Virus record (IMG/VR): IMGVR_UViG_3300044653_000055
Location: 1 to 23,211 of that record
DNA: 23,211 bases
Source of the DNA: a virus
Reading direction: 5' to 3' (one strand)
Within the stretch, counting starts at the first letter, position 1. Each line of letters begins with the position of its first letter. The notes beneath the pieces were generated by a model. It ran no database searches. It saw only the letters and a list, made by a program, of their open reading frames with translations, and was not told the origin of the DNA. This document shows, in pieces, positions 15,183-21,472 of this stretch. The position numbers and the translations under genes are program-made.

Positions 15183-15209
15183 CTACAGCCGCGAGGGTAA
15201 CCGATCAAA
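15183..15209 (-). promoter_or_regulatory. Conserved upstream element, copy 2
   Basis: On the minus strand it reads TTTGATCGG, one base, TACCC, seven bases, TGTAG, the same blocks in the same order as copy 1 with one base less between the first two. TTTGAT and TGTAGA are 16 bases apart. It ends seven bases before ATG 15175, so a sigma70-type reading would give an almost leaderless transcript. Confidence 0.45.
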
Positions 15210-15311
15210 GGTCCGGGTCGATTTCTATCCGCGGGGACGATAATACACTTTTGCTTTTGCTTACGGGGGACCCTCGTCGGTTTTCGTCCCCATTACCCCA
15301 GGAGCAAAAGA
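15210..15311. promoter_or_regulatory. Divergent intergenic region with inverted repeat
   Basis: This gap separates the minus-strand island from the plus-strand gene at 15312 and should hold promoters for at least one direction. GGGGACGA at 15233-15240 is complementary to TCGTCCCC at 15284-15291, and its GACGA can also pair with TCGTC at 15274-15278. GATAAT at 15238-15243 is a good -10 match on the plus strand, without a clear -35. AGGAG at 15300-15304 is the ribosome binding site of the next gene. Confidence 0.4.
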
Positions 15312-16559
15312 ATGGACCCCAATCAGATTCGGTTCAGGACGGGCGAGCAGATCGTCTTCACGGCAACACGCAACTTCGCTCTCGGCAACACCGGAGCAAC
15401 CATTTCCAAGGGGTCCGAGGTGCTTTTCGACGGATCGACCGTCGAGTTTGCGGGCCAGACCTTCTCCTTTCCGCAGCTCCGTGGTGCCATCAAGCTCGAC
15501 TGGGTTGTGATGGCTGAGCACTACGATGAGAACGACCCGAACTACGGGCGTCCCGAGCGTGCGAACATCCAGGTGCGCCATGCGACGAAGGGGGGCAACC
15601 CTCTGGCTCCTCAGCCGAAGATGACCATCTCCACGACCGAGAGCGATGAGCGCGAGGTCATGAGCGTCAAGGGACACGCGGAGCAAACTCGTTCGGCCAA
15701 CAAGACCTACGTCCGCGGCAACCCTGTGAACGTAGCTCGACCTGGAGAGACCGTCTTCACGAGGAACGGTTTCGAGGTCGTCGAGGCTCAGGACGGGGTT
15801 GAGGTTCCGGGTCGGACGTTTGCGACCAACGACCTCACGGGCGAAAAGGCACGCGGCGTTCGGACGGATCTCACCGCTGAGGCAGCCGCTCGGGCTCTTC
15901 GGGTAGCCCATACCGTGCAAGTTCAACCAGGTCAGGGCATCACGATGGAGGAGCGTCTGGCACAGATGTCCGAGGGGGAGCGGGAGGTCTACCTCGCCGA
16001 GCGTGCCGCTGATCGTGAGGCGACCATCGCGGCGATGCCCCCGGAGCAGCAGGCAGCCGAGCGCGCCGCTCAGGTGATCCGTGAGCGCAAGATCGTCGGC
16101 AGCGTCCGCAAGGCGGCCCCTCAGCAGACAGAGGGGATGCTTATCACGCCCGACGTGGGGCATGGTGTGGAGATCGCCGATCCTGTTGGGATGGGGTCGG
16201 GGAAGCCCAAGGAAGATGTTATCTTCGAGGACGGCATCAAGTTCACTCGCACCAATGGGTCCGCCCGCCACATGCAGGAGGCGCAGAACCGCGCGACCCA
16301 GGCCCCACAGCAGGCTGCTGCGCCCATCCGTTCGTCTCTGCCTGAGGCGCCGGCCGAGGTTCGCAAGATGATCGCCAAGGCGGTTTGCGCCGACTTCCCG
16401 GACGATTACAACTTCGCCCTTCCGGTCAAGAAGCGCATGGCGCGTCTCCAGGCGGACTACGAGAATCGTTCAGACGTCATCAAGGCTGTTTTTGCCGCCG
16501 AGGGCGATGAGATGAAGGGGCTCCTCATGCAGGAGTTCCCCCAAGCGTTCCAGCAGTAG
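15312..16559 (+). CDS. Conserved-looking phage protein of unknown function (415 aa)
   Basis: ATG 15312 follows AGGAG at a spacing of seven bases. The N-terminal 75 residues form a beta-rich module (RTGEQIVFTATRNFALGNTG, a KGSEVLFDGSTVEF strand pair and the FPQLRGAIKLDWV end), which I associate with proteins found near capsid genes in large phages. A long charged middle has Glu/Ala-rich helices (about residues 190-265). The C-terminal 70 residues form a compact helical domain ending in LLMQEFPQAFQQ. No catalytic motif is visible. It restarts plus-strand transcription after the island. A head or neck component is a reasonable guess. Confidence 0.8.
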   Translation: MDPNQIRFRTGEQIVFTATRNFALGNTGATISKGSEVLFDGSTVEFAGQTFSFPQLRGAIKLDWVVMAEHYDENDPNYGRPERANIQVRHATKGGNPLAPQPKMTISTTESDEREVMSVKGHAEQTRSANKTYVRGNPVNVARPGETVFTRNGFEVVEAQDGVEVPGRTFATNDLTGEKARGVRTDLTAEAAARALRVAHTVQVQPGQGITMEERLAQMSEGEREVYLAERAADREATIAAMPPEQQAAERAAQVIRERKIVGSVRKAAPQQTEGMLITPDVGHGVEIADPVGMGSGKPKEDVIFEDGIKFTRTNGSARHMQEAQNRATQAPQQAAAPIRSSLPEAPAEVRKMIAKAVCADFPDDYNFALPVKKRMARLQADYENRSDVIKAVFAAEGDEMKGLLMQEFPQAFQQ

Positions 16560-16579
16560 GCGGTAGAGAGAGGGATCAC

Positions 16580-16666
16580 GTGCCGGGAAATGGGGTTGCG
16601 GGGGCGAAGGCTCTCGCGACCCCTTGCTCTTTGGCCCTATTCCTCTTGTTCATTGCCTCCGGGTGA
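16580..16666 (+). CDS. 28-residue hydrophobic mini-ORF coupled to the next gene
   Basis: GTG 16580 stands a few bases after a purine-rich GAGAGAGGGA site. The peptide begins with a Gly/Ala/Lys-containing segment and ends in a hydrophobic stretch, CSLALFLLFIASG. Its TGA (16664-16666) shares its last base with the ATG at 16666 of the next gene, a TGATG junction. That next start has no ribosome binding site of its own, which fits coupled translation through this mini-ORF. It may be a leader peptide or a tiny membrane peptide. Its expression is unproven. Confidence 0.45.
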   Translation: MPGNGVAGAKALATPCSLALFLLFIASG

Positions 16667-17565
16667 TGTCGGCACCGACGAACGATGGTTGTATGCGCCG
16701 GGAGGCCTCATCGGCAACCGGGCAGAACAGGACTGCGTCCATCTCGGTCTTCCTCGTGGAAGAACTTGGGGATGCTCGGGTCCGGTGCGAGCAGCTCAAG
16801 AAGTACGTCGACGATGCGATGGATCTTGTTGAGAACTCGACTCACCGGGATCACTTTTTCGAGGTTGCCGGACACTTGCTCCATGGCATCCCCGAGGTGC
16901 TATTCAAGCTGGAGAAGGCGTTGGAGGCGGCCTCGATGGCAGCCGGACGCATCGACTACGAGGAAATCAAGGAGCGCCTCAAGCCCGAGAAGGTCGAGGA
17001 GCTGGAGAAAGCTCTCCAAGATGTCCGCATCCGCCGACTGCACCGATCCGAAGGGGATACTCAAAACGCTCCCCCTGTCAAACAGAACGAAAAGGAGACT
17101 CACACCGCCATGAACGCCAAGATCGCTGCCCAAGAACTTGTTGCAATGGCCGCGCATGTCGAGCGAACAGGCTCGGTGCCGATGGCCAACCTGGTTTCGC
17201 TCATCGCCAAGCTGGAAAAGGGCAAGCGTCAGGCTTCGGCTTCTGGTGCATCCCCCGAGAAGGTCGCTGGGTACTTCCGGGCGATGGCGGACACGCTCAT
17301 CAAGTCCTCTACGGAGACCGATCCCGCGAAGAAGCCGAGCCGTTTCGCTCTGGCGCAGTCGCTCCGTCGTGTTGTCGCAGATCAAATGCCGATGACCTCC
17401 GCCCAGATCGCCGCGCAAATCTACCAGACGGCCAACTCGCCCGAGGAAGTCAAGAAGAAGTTCAAGGAGCAGAACCCCAACATGAGTGAGGCGGACTTGG
17501 AAGCGGCGGCGACCATGTGGTCCAAGCACAAAGATGTTGTGAAGGACATGCACCAAGAGCAGTAG
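16666..17565 (+). CDS. Two-domain helical phage protein (299 aa) with possible nested start
   Basis: I chose ATG 16666 because it overlaps the stop of the 28-residue mini-ORF as TGATG; the in-frame TTG at 16624 has no support. The first domain, up to about residue 125, is charged and helical (HRDHFFEVAGHLLHGIPEVL, then a KLEKALEAA helix and KPEKVEELEKALQDVR). A hydrophilic linker leads to a second helical domain beginning MNAKIAAQELVAMAAHVE, encoded from an in-frame ATG at 17110 with AAGGAG at 17092-17097. The spacing of twelve bases equals that of the decoration-like gene. The gene could therefore also yield a separate 151-residue product. No family is recognised. Confidence 0.75.
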   Translation: MSAPTNDGCMRREASSATGQNRTASISVFLVEELGDARVRCEQLKKYVDDAMDLVENSTHRDHFFEVAGHLLHGIPEVLFKLEKALEAASMAAGRIDYEEIKERLKPEKVEELEKALQDVRIRRLHRSEGDTQNAPPVKQNEKETHTAMNAKIAAQELVAMAAHVERTGSVPMANLVSLIAKLEKGKRQASASGASPEKVAGYFRAMADTLIKSSTETDPAKKPSRFALAQSLRRVVADQMPMTSAQIAAQIYQTANSPEEVKKKFKEQNPNMSEADLEAAATMWSKHKDVVKDMHQEQ

Positions 17566-17585
17566 TAACGGTGTAGGGGTCTCGT

Positions 17586-18494
17586 GTGGTGCAGCCTAAC
17601 ACTATCTTGGGATACGTCTATCTTGTCACGAATCTCGTGAACGGAAAGAAGTACGTCGGTTGCACCAAAGTGTCTGTCGAGCACAGGTGGCGCCAGCACC
17701 GAAGCGCCGCCAGGAAGGGAAGCCTCCTGGCGATCCACGCAGCCCTACGGAAGTACGGGAAAGACAGCTTCAAGGTAGAGATTCTTGAAACAGTTAGGGG
17801 CAGGCATGACGAGCTGCTACTTGCTGAAGTACGTCAGATCGCAGCCCACAACTGTGTCTCTCCGGCGGGCTACAATCTCACGAACGGGGGGGAAGGTGTG
17901 GACTTTCTGGTTCCCGAGGTACGCACAAGGCACGCCGAGAGCGTAAAAAGTCGATCTGCGAATCCAGACTGGCAGCGGAGAACTGCTGAAGCCAATCGAA
18001 GAAAGGTCACGGACCCCGACTGGCTCGTGGCAACTACTGAGGCCAACCGAAGGAAGGCCCTAGATCCCGAGTGGCAGCAGGCCACCACGGAGGGCGCTCG
18101 TAAGCGTTCAATCGATCCTGCGTGGCAACGAAACGTCGCTCTAGGTGCTATTAAAAGGGCGGCTGACCCTGACTGGCGAAAGGCAAACCTGGAAAGTCTA
18201 CAGGAGCTTCATGCCGAGCCCGCGTTCGTTATGGCGCATGCCGAGGGGATACGAAGGCGGGCCCTGAATCCTGAATGGCTCAGGAATGTGGCTGAAGCAG
18301 CTCGACGTAGGGCGCTTGACCCTGAATGGCTTGGGAAGAGCACAGATAGCCTACGCAAGGCGCATGCTGCGCAATCCGCCAGGGCCCTAGCGATAGACGC
18401 TACGGTCAGTTCAAAAGAGAGGTCCCGTAGGGTAGGGAATCGTGAAGCTGTTCGACGCTACAGGGCCAGAAAGAAGCTTCAGGCATCATCATGA
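17586..18494 (+). CDS. GIY-YIG homing-type endonuclease with eight 17-aa repeats
   Basis: GIY-YIG enzymes cut DNA, and free-standing phage copies usually act as homing endonucleases that spread their own gene. The catalytic domain covers residues 9-104: GYVYL (9-13), YVG (23-25), the Arg-containing RWRQH (34-38), the catalytic Glu81 in AEVRQIAAHN, and YNLTNGGEG. From residue 126 to 261 come eight consecutive repeats of exactly 17 residues, each starting with (D/N/E)P-x-(W/F) and ending in a basic cluster, probably the DNA-binding arm. A basic tail follows. GTG 17586 has only a weak TAGGGG site; GTG 17589 is an alternative. The stop overlaps the next ATG by four bases. It sits among structural genes and is probably mobile. 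Confidence 0.88.
   Translation: MVQPNTILGYVYLVTNLVNGKKYVGCTKVSVEHRWRQHRSAARKGSLLAIHAALRKYGKDSFKVEILETVRGRHDELLLAEVRQIAAHNCVSPAGYNLTNGGEGVDFLVPEVRTRHAESVKSRSANPDWQRRTAEANRRKVTDPDWLVATTEANRRKALDPEWQQATTEGARKRSIDPAWQRNVALGAIKRAADPDWRKANLESLQELHAEPAFVMAHAEGIRRRALNPEWLRNVAEAARRRALDPEWLGKSTDSLRKAHAAQSARALAIDATVSSKERSRRVGNREAVRRYRARKKLQASS
17961..18368 (+). repeat. Eight tandem 51-base coding repeats in the endonuclease gene
   Basis: Eight units of 17 codons follow one another without a gap. Each begins with (Asp/Asn/Glu)-Pro-x-(Trp/Phe), has Ala/Glu in the middle and Arg/Lys near the end. The bases have diverged far more than the spacing, so the protein period, not the DNA, is kept by selection. 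Confidence 0.85.
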
Positions 18495-19432
18495 CTCGCG
18501 TCGTCTCTCTTCAACAACCGCTAGTGATCCGGCCTGCTTATGGACAGGCAGGACTTCCATCGGCAGTGAGCATTGGGGGTGTCCCCATCCAAGAGTATGC
18601 CCGCACCAAGGGCCTTGGTTCCGGTCCTGTAGCCGAGTCTGGCCTTCCAAAGGGCGATCCAGGGGGGAAGGGCATCAAACTCGACAAGGACATCCCTGGA
18701 GAGTCGACTTTCGACAAGCCCGAGGAAGATGTCCGACAGTTTGACAAGACCGAGCCGGGATCGATCTACCGGATCGACGGTCCTGACGACATGGCGAGGC
18801 CTCAGGATCAGCCGGACGGGGACGAGCGGCATCACGAGGACTTCAAGCCACGTATAGAGCCCGAAGACTCGAAGCCGACCGAGGAGATTACCAAGTACCC
18901 GTACAGGGACGGATTGCCCCACCAACATTTCGCGAGTGAACAGAATGAGTTCGTCGTTGGACTCTATCTCGCCGAGCGGGCCCACACCCTCAAGATCGTG
19001 CCTGGTAACAGAGTCCTCGTTGCGACGCGCCCTGATGAGGTCATCACGGGACTGAACCCCCAGTTTGCTCAACGGGCGAAGTCCTGCTCGGTGTCTATGA
19101 AGCGGGCGGACATCGGCAACCTCCGTTGGCTTTTCTCGGTCAACTGTGGCAATGGCCCCAAGGTCGTCAAGTTGAAGGCGTTCCGCGCAGCGAATGTGGT
19201 GCGGATCGGGAAGATGGATGTAGACCTTGCCTGCTCTTGTCCAGCGTGGCAGTGGCTTGGCCCAGAGCACCACGCCAAGGGTAATGATTACCTGGATGGG
19301 AGCCCTAGGGGAACAGCATCCACCCCTGTTATCAGGGATCCTCAGGGTATCAACCGCGTCTGCAAGCACGTCGCTGCGGTGCTTTCGTTTGTCCAGGATT
19401 GGCAAGTCAAGCCGACCCCAAAGAAGAAATGA
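18491..19432 (+). CDS. SWIM zinc-finger-like phage protein (313 aa)
   Basis: ATG 18491 overlaps the endonuclease stop as ATGA. The N-terminal half is disordered-looking and acidic, with Gly/Pro/Asp-rich sequence. From about residue 150 a folded domain appears, including LYLAERAHTLKIVPGNRVLVATRP and RWLFSVNCGNGPKVVKLKAF. It ends in a CSCPAW motif near residue 247 and VCKHVAAVL near residue 291. This is the CxC...CxH signature of SWIM zinc fingers, which bind DNA or protein, here with an insert of about 40 residues containing GPEHHAKGN and PRGTAS. I recall similar long-insert SWIM proteins in other large phages. Function unknown. If the endonuclease is a newcomer, this gene's original upstream neighbour was the gene at 16666. 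Confidence 0.8.
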   Translation: MTRVVSLQQPLVIRPAYGQAGLPSAVSIGGVPIQEYARTKGLGSGPVAESGLPKGDPGGKGIKLDKDIPGESTFDKPEEDVRQFDKTEPGSIYRIDGPDDMARPQDQPDGDERHHEDFKPRIEPEDSKPTEEITKYPYRDGLPHQHFASEQNEFVVGLYLAERAHTLKIVPGNRVLVATRPDEVITGLNPQFAQRAKSCSVSMKRADIGNLRWLFSVNCGNGPKVVKLKAFRAANVVRIGKMDVDLACSCPAWQWLGPEHHAKGNDYLDGSPRGTASTPVIRDPQGINRVCKHVAAVLSFVQDWQVKPTPKKK

Positions 19433-19439
19433 GAATCAG

Positions 19440-19898
19440 ATGCCCCTCTACACGGTCCAGTGCCAGGTCTGCGAGAAGCAGGGAACCCAGAAGCTCACCT
19501 TCGCTGAATACGATGAGGTCAAGGCTCAGAAGCGAGACGTGTCCTGCCCGCACTGCGGGGGATGGGCGAACATCGTCTTCGATCCTGGCAATGTGAACTT
19601 CGTCCTCAAGGACGGCGAGAGTGGGGGTTGGATCTCGAAGGCAGGCAGGGAGAACACGTTCCGGCGGAGGCACAACGTCGAGGTAAGCCGGCGGCAGCGG
19701 GACCATGCTCCTCGCACCACGCTCCAGCCTAACTTCCAGGGAGGGCTCACCGGAACCTGGAAGACGGCTCAGGAAGCGGCGTTCGAGACTCGTTACGACG
19801 AGGTCAAGCAGGAGCATGGCGCTCAGGTGGCTGTGCAAGCCGCAACGGAAGCCGCGCGGACATATGATCCTCTTGTGAATCGTCAGGTGACGCGATGA
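19440..19898 (+). CDS. FmdB-like zinc-ribbon phage protein (152 aa)
   Basis: I chose ATG 19440, seven bases after the previous stop, because the protein then begins MPLYTVQCQVC, the usual N-terminus of FmdB-type zinc ribbons. Cys8 and Cys11 pair with Cys36 and Cys39 of SCPHCGG. A FVLKDGESGGWISKAG segment follows, similar to the Phe and GGW strand seen after the ribbon in this family. A basic RRRHNVEVSRRQRDH stretch and a helical C-terminus complete it. The four cysteines should bind one zinc. FmdB-like ribbons were first linked to gene regulation; in phages the role is unclear. The stop overlaps the next start as ATGA. Confidence 0.75.
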   Translation: MPLYTVQCQVCEKQGTQKLTFAEYDEVKAQKRDVSCPHCGGWANIVFDPGNVNFVLKDGESGGWISKAGRENTFRRRHNVEVSRRQRDHAPRTTLQPNFQGGLTGTWKTAQEAAFETRYDEVKQEHGAQVAVQAATEAARTYDPLVNRQVTR

Positions 19899-20545
19899 GC
19901 AACTACCGGATTTTCAAGATCCCGCGTCGGCGGCCCCACATCGTCGACTTGTACGCGCCGCTGACGCAGGGACTCGATCAATTCGGATACCGTGTCAAGT
20001 GGGCCTCCAACTTCGACGGTTCTTTTGCGGTCATCATCAACTCGACCAACGTCGGGTTCTTGGACCCCAATGTGAATCGCATGCGGATCGAGTCACAGCC
20101 AACGACGGGCACGGACGTGCGTATCGTCTTCGACCCGACGAGCTATGGCATCACGGACACCCAGAGCTTCTGGCTTCAGTATGCTCAGGTGATCGGGGGT
20201 GTTGAGACCACGGTCAGCGCCCCCACGCTCATCCTCCCTGACTCGGCCAACAAGGGTCAGGGGATCGTCACCATCCAGGGGAACGCGCCGAGCGGGGCCG
20301 CTAGCGCAAATTCCCTCCAGCTCGATCTCCCGTTCCTTATGCAGAACATCGAGATCACCAACAACGACTCGTCGAACACTCTCTACGTTTCGACCGAGCA
20401 GGGTGGGCCCGAAGTACCTGTAGGTCCGAAACTCGGGTTCTATGGCTACCAAGCGATCTGGGCATCGCAGGGAAGCATCTGGGTTCGAGGGGGCGGAGGA
20501 GCGGTGAATTTCTCGGCAACGATGACCCTCTCCTTCCCGCGGTGA
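19895..20545 (+). CDS. Beta-rich virion-type protein (216 aa)
   Basis: ATG 19895 overlaps the preceding stop by four bases. The protein has alternating beta-prone segments (FGYRVKWASNFDGSFAVIIN, TGTDVRIVFDP, FWLQYAQVIGGVETTV), followed by a second domain with NDSSNTLYVST, GYQAIWASQGSIWVRGGGG and a FSATMTLSFP end. There is no signal peptide or membrane segment. The N-terminal part resembles fibronectin-like or Ig-like repeats of tail proteins, and the C-terminal part resembles small cap domains at subunit ends. It heads a set of beta-rich genes, so a tail, neck or adsorption component is likely. No precise family is recognised. Confidence 0.75.
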   Translation: MSNYRIFKIPRRRPHIVDLYAPLTQGLDQFGYRVKWASNFDGSFAVIINSTNVGFLDPNVNRMRIESQPTTGTDVRIVFDPTSYGITDTQSFWLQYAQVIGGVETTVSAPTLILPDSANKGQGIVTIQGNAPSGAASANSLQLDLPFLMQNIEITNNDSSNTLYVSTEQGGPEVPVGPKLGFYGYQAIWASQGSIWVRGGGGAVNFSATMTLSFPR

Positions 20546-20566
20546 GTTCTTGGAGGAGGCTCGTGA

Positions 20567-20893
20567 GTGTATCTCATCAACCCGCTCTCCCTACAGATCG
20601 CCAGCACGCTCTTCATCCAGATCGGTCGGTTCAGGGCAGCGCAGGGACTTGTAGGACCAAAGGACGGAGCCAACGAGTCGTTCACGACGCCGGGTCTGGA
20701 GAAGTTCGTCCACAACCTGCCTTTTCTGGACATCTCCGTCTACTACAACGGCGTGCGCCTCGCCCTTCTCGACGACTACATGGTTGCGGAGAGCGGAGGC
20801 ACAGGAACGGGCTTCGACACGATCATCATGAACGTGCCGCCGTTCGCCAACGACCACCTTTTCGCCGACTACATCATCCAGCCGACGCCCTAG
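20567..20893 (+). CDS. Small beta-sandwich virion-type protein (108 aa), paralogue of the next gene
   Basis: GTG 20567 has GGAGGAGG at 20552-20559, about eight bases upstream. Residues from about 24 on align with the C-terminal half of the next gene. Shared blocks are KDGAN or KNGAN, F-x-T-(T/P) and the FVH segment, then a strand with YYNGVRL or WHNGRRL, ESGG-x-GTGFDT, and an ending with ADY. The NG-x-RL...ESGG-x-GTGFDT pattern is like small beta domains in phage tail and baseplate proteins. The two genes arose by duplication. This copy is the short form, with only about 23 residues before the domain. Confidence 0.75.
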   Translation: MYLINPLSLQIASTLFIQIGRFRAAQGLVGPKDGANESFTTPGLEKFVHNLPFLDISVYYNGVRLALLDDYMVAESGGTGTGFDTIIMNVPPFANDHLFADYIIQPTP

Positions 20894-20925
20894 TCCCTTT
20901 CTCAGCCACGTAAGGAGGGACCTCC

Positions 20926-21459
20926 GTGGCCGGGACGTACGTTCGCTACCGTCAGATTCGGGTTGCCGACAACCAAGCGGATCAGGCGACCCCTACTCAA
21001 ATTTCTGGTGCGTTGGCGAATTCCGTCACCCAGGAAGACCTCCAGTACTACTACCTGAGCCGTCTCAACCAGATCATCTTCGGCACAGCCTATCCGTCCC
21101 ACCATTGGTACGAGGACTTTCTCTCTGAGGGGATCCTCTCGCTGAAGGATCTCTCGAACCTTGCACCGACGAAGTTTCGTACGGGGGTTCCGCTCGTAGG
21201 GCTCAAAAATGGTGCCAACCGAATCTTTCAGACGACTCCCGACTACTTCGTACACGACCCGACGGGAACTGGTCGAGACATCGAGGTCTGGCACAACGGT
21301 CGGCGGCTCATCCTTACGGCAGTCCCCGATCCGAGCCAAGGGGACTTTATCGTCTCCGAAAGCGGAGGAGTGGGGACAGGCTTTGACACGGTAACCCTTT
21401 TGACATTCGCTCCAGTGGGTAAGTCCACGCTCGTGGCCGATTACGCATTGGCCTCATAG
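20926..21459 (+). CDS. Virion-type protein with same beta domain (177 aa)
   Basis: GTG 20926 is preceded by AAGGAGG at 20912-20918 with seven bases between. The first 80 residues are specific to this protein and partly helical, with QEDLQYYYLSRLNQIIFG and a YPSHHWYEDFLSEG segment. Residues of about 84-176 repeat the domain of the preceding gene: VGLKNGANRIF, VWHNGRRL, FIVSESGGVGTGFDT and LVADYA. The combination of a linker-like N-terminus and a beta domain suits a connector or tail-tip subunit, but the exact role is unknown. Confidence 0.75.
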   Translation: MAGTYVRYRQIRVADNQADQATPTQISGALANSVTQEDLQYYYLSRLNQIIFGTAYPSHHWYEDFLSEGILSLKDLSNLAPTKFRTGVPLVGLKNGANRIFQTTPDYFVHDPTGTGRDIEVWHNGRRLILTAVPDPSQGDFIVSESGGVGTGFDTVTLLTFAPVGKSTLVADYALAS

Positions 21460-21472
21460 CTAGGAGTCTCCG

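Noticed and set aside
12875-15208. Complete restriction, toxin-antitoxin or anti-phage defence system
   Set aside because: No nuclease, methylase, toxin or antitoxin pair, or NTPase motif is visible in the island. Apart from the glycosylase the functions are unknown.
14885-15517. Plus-strand open frame of 210 codons across the minus-strand island
   Set aside because: It crosses the divergent gap and runs into the 15312 gene in another frame; the minus-strand genes have better starts and recognisable motifs.
15261-16271. Minus-strand open frame of 336 codons
   Set aside because: It is opposite the 415-residue gene, which has a good ribosome binding site and protein-like sequence; it also crosses the divergent control region.
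18521-19405. Minus-strand open frame of 294 codons
   Set aside because: It is a shadow of the SWIM finger gene, whose zinc ligands and start overlap are convincing.
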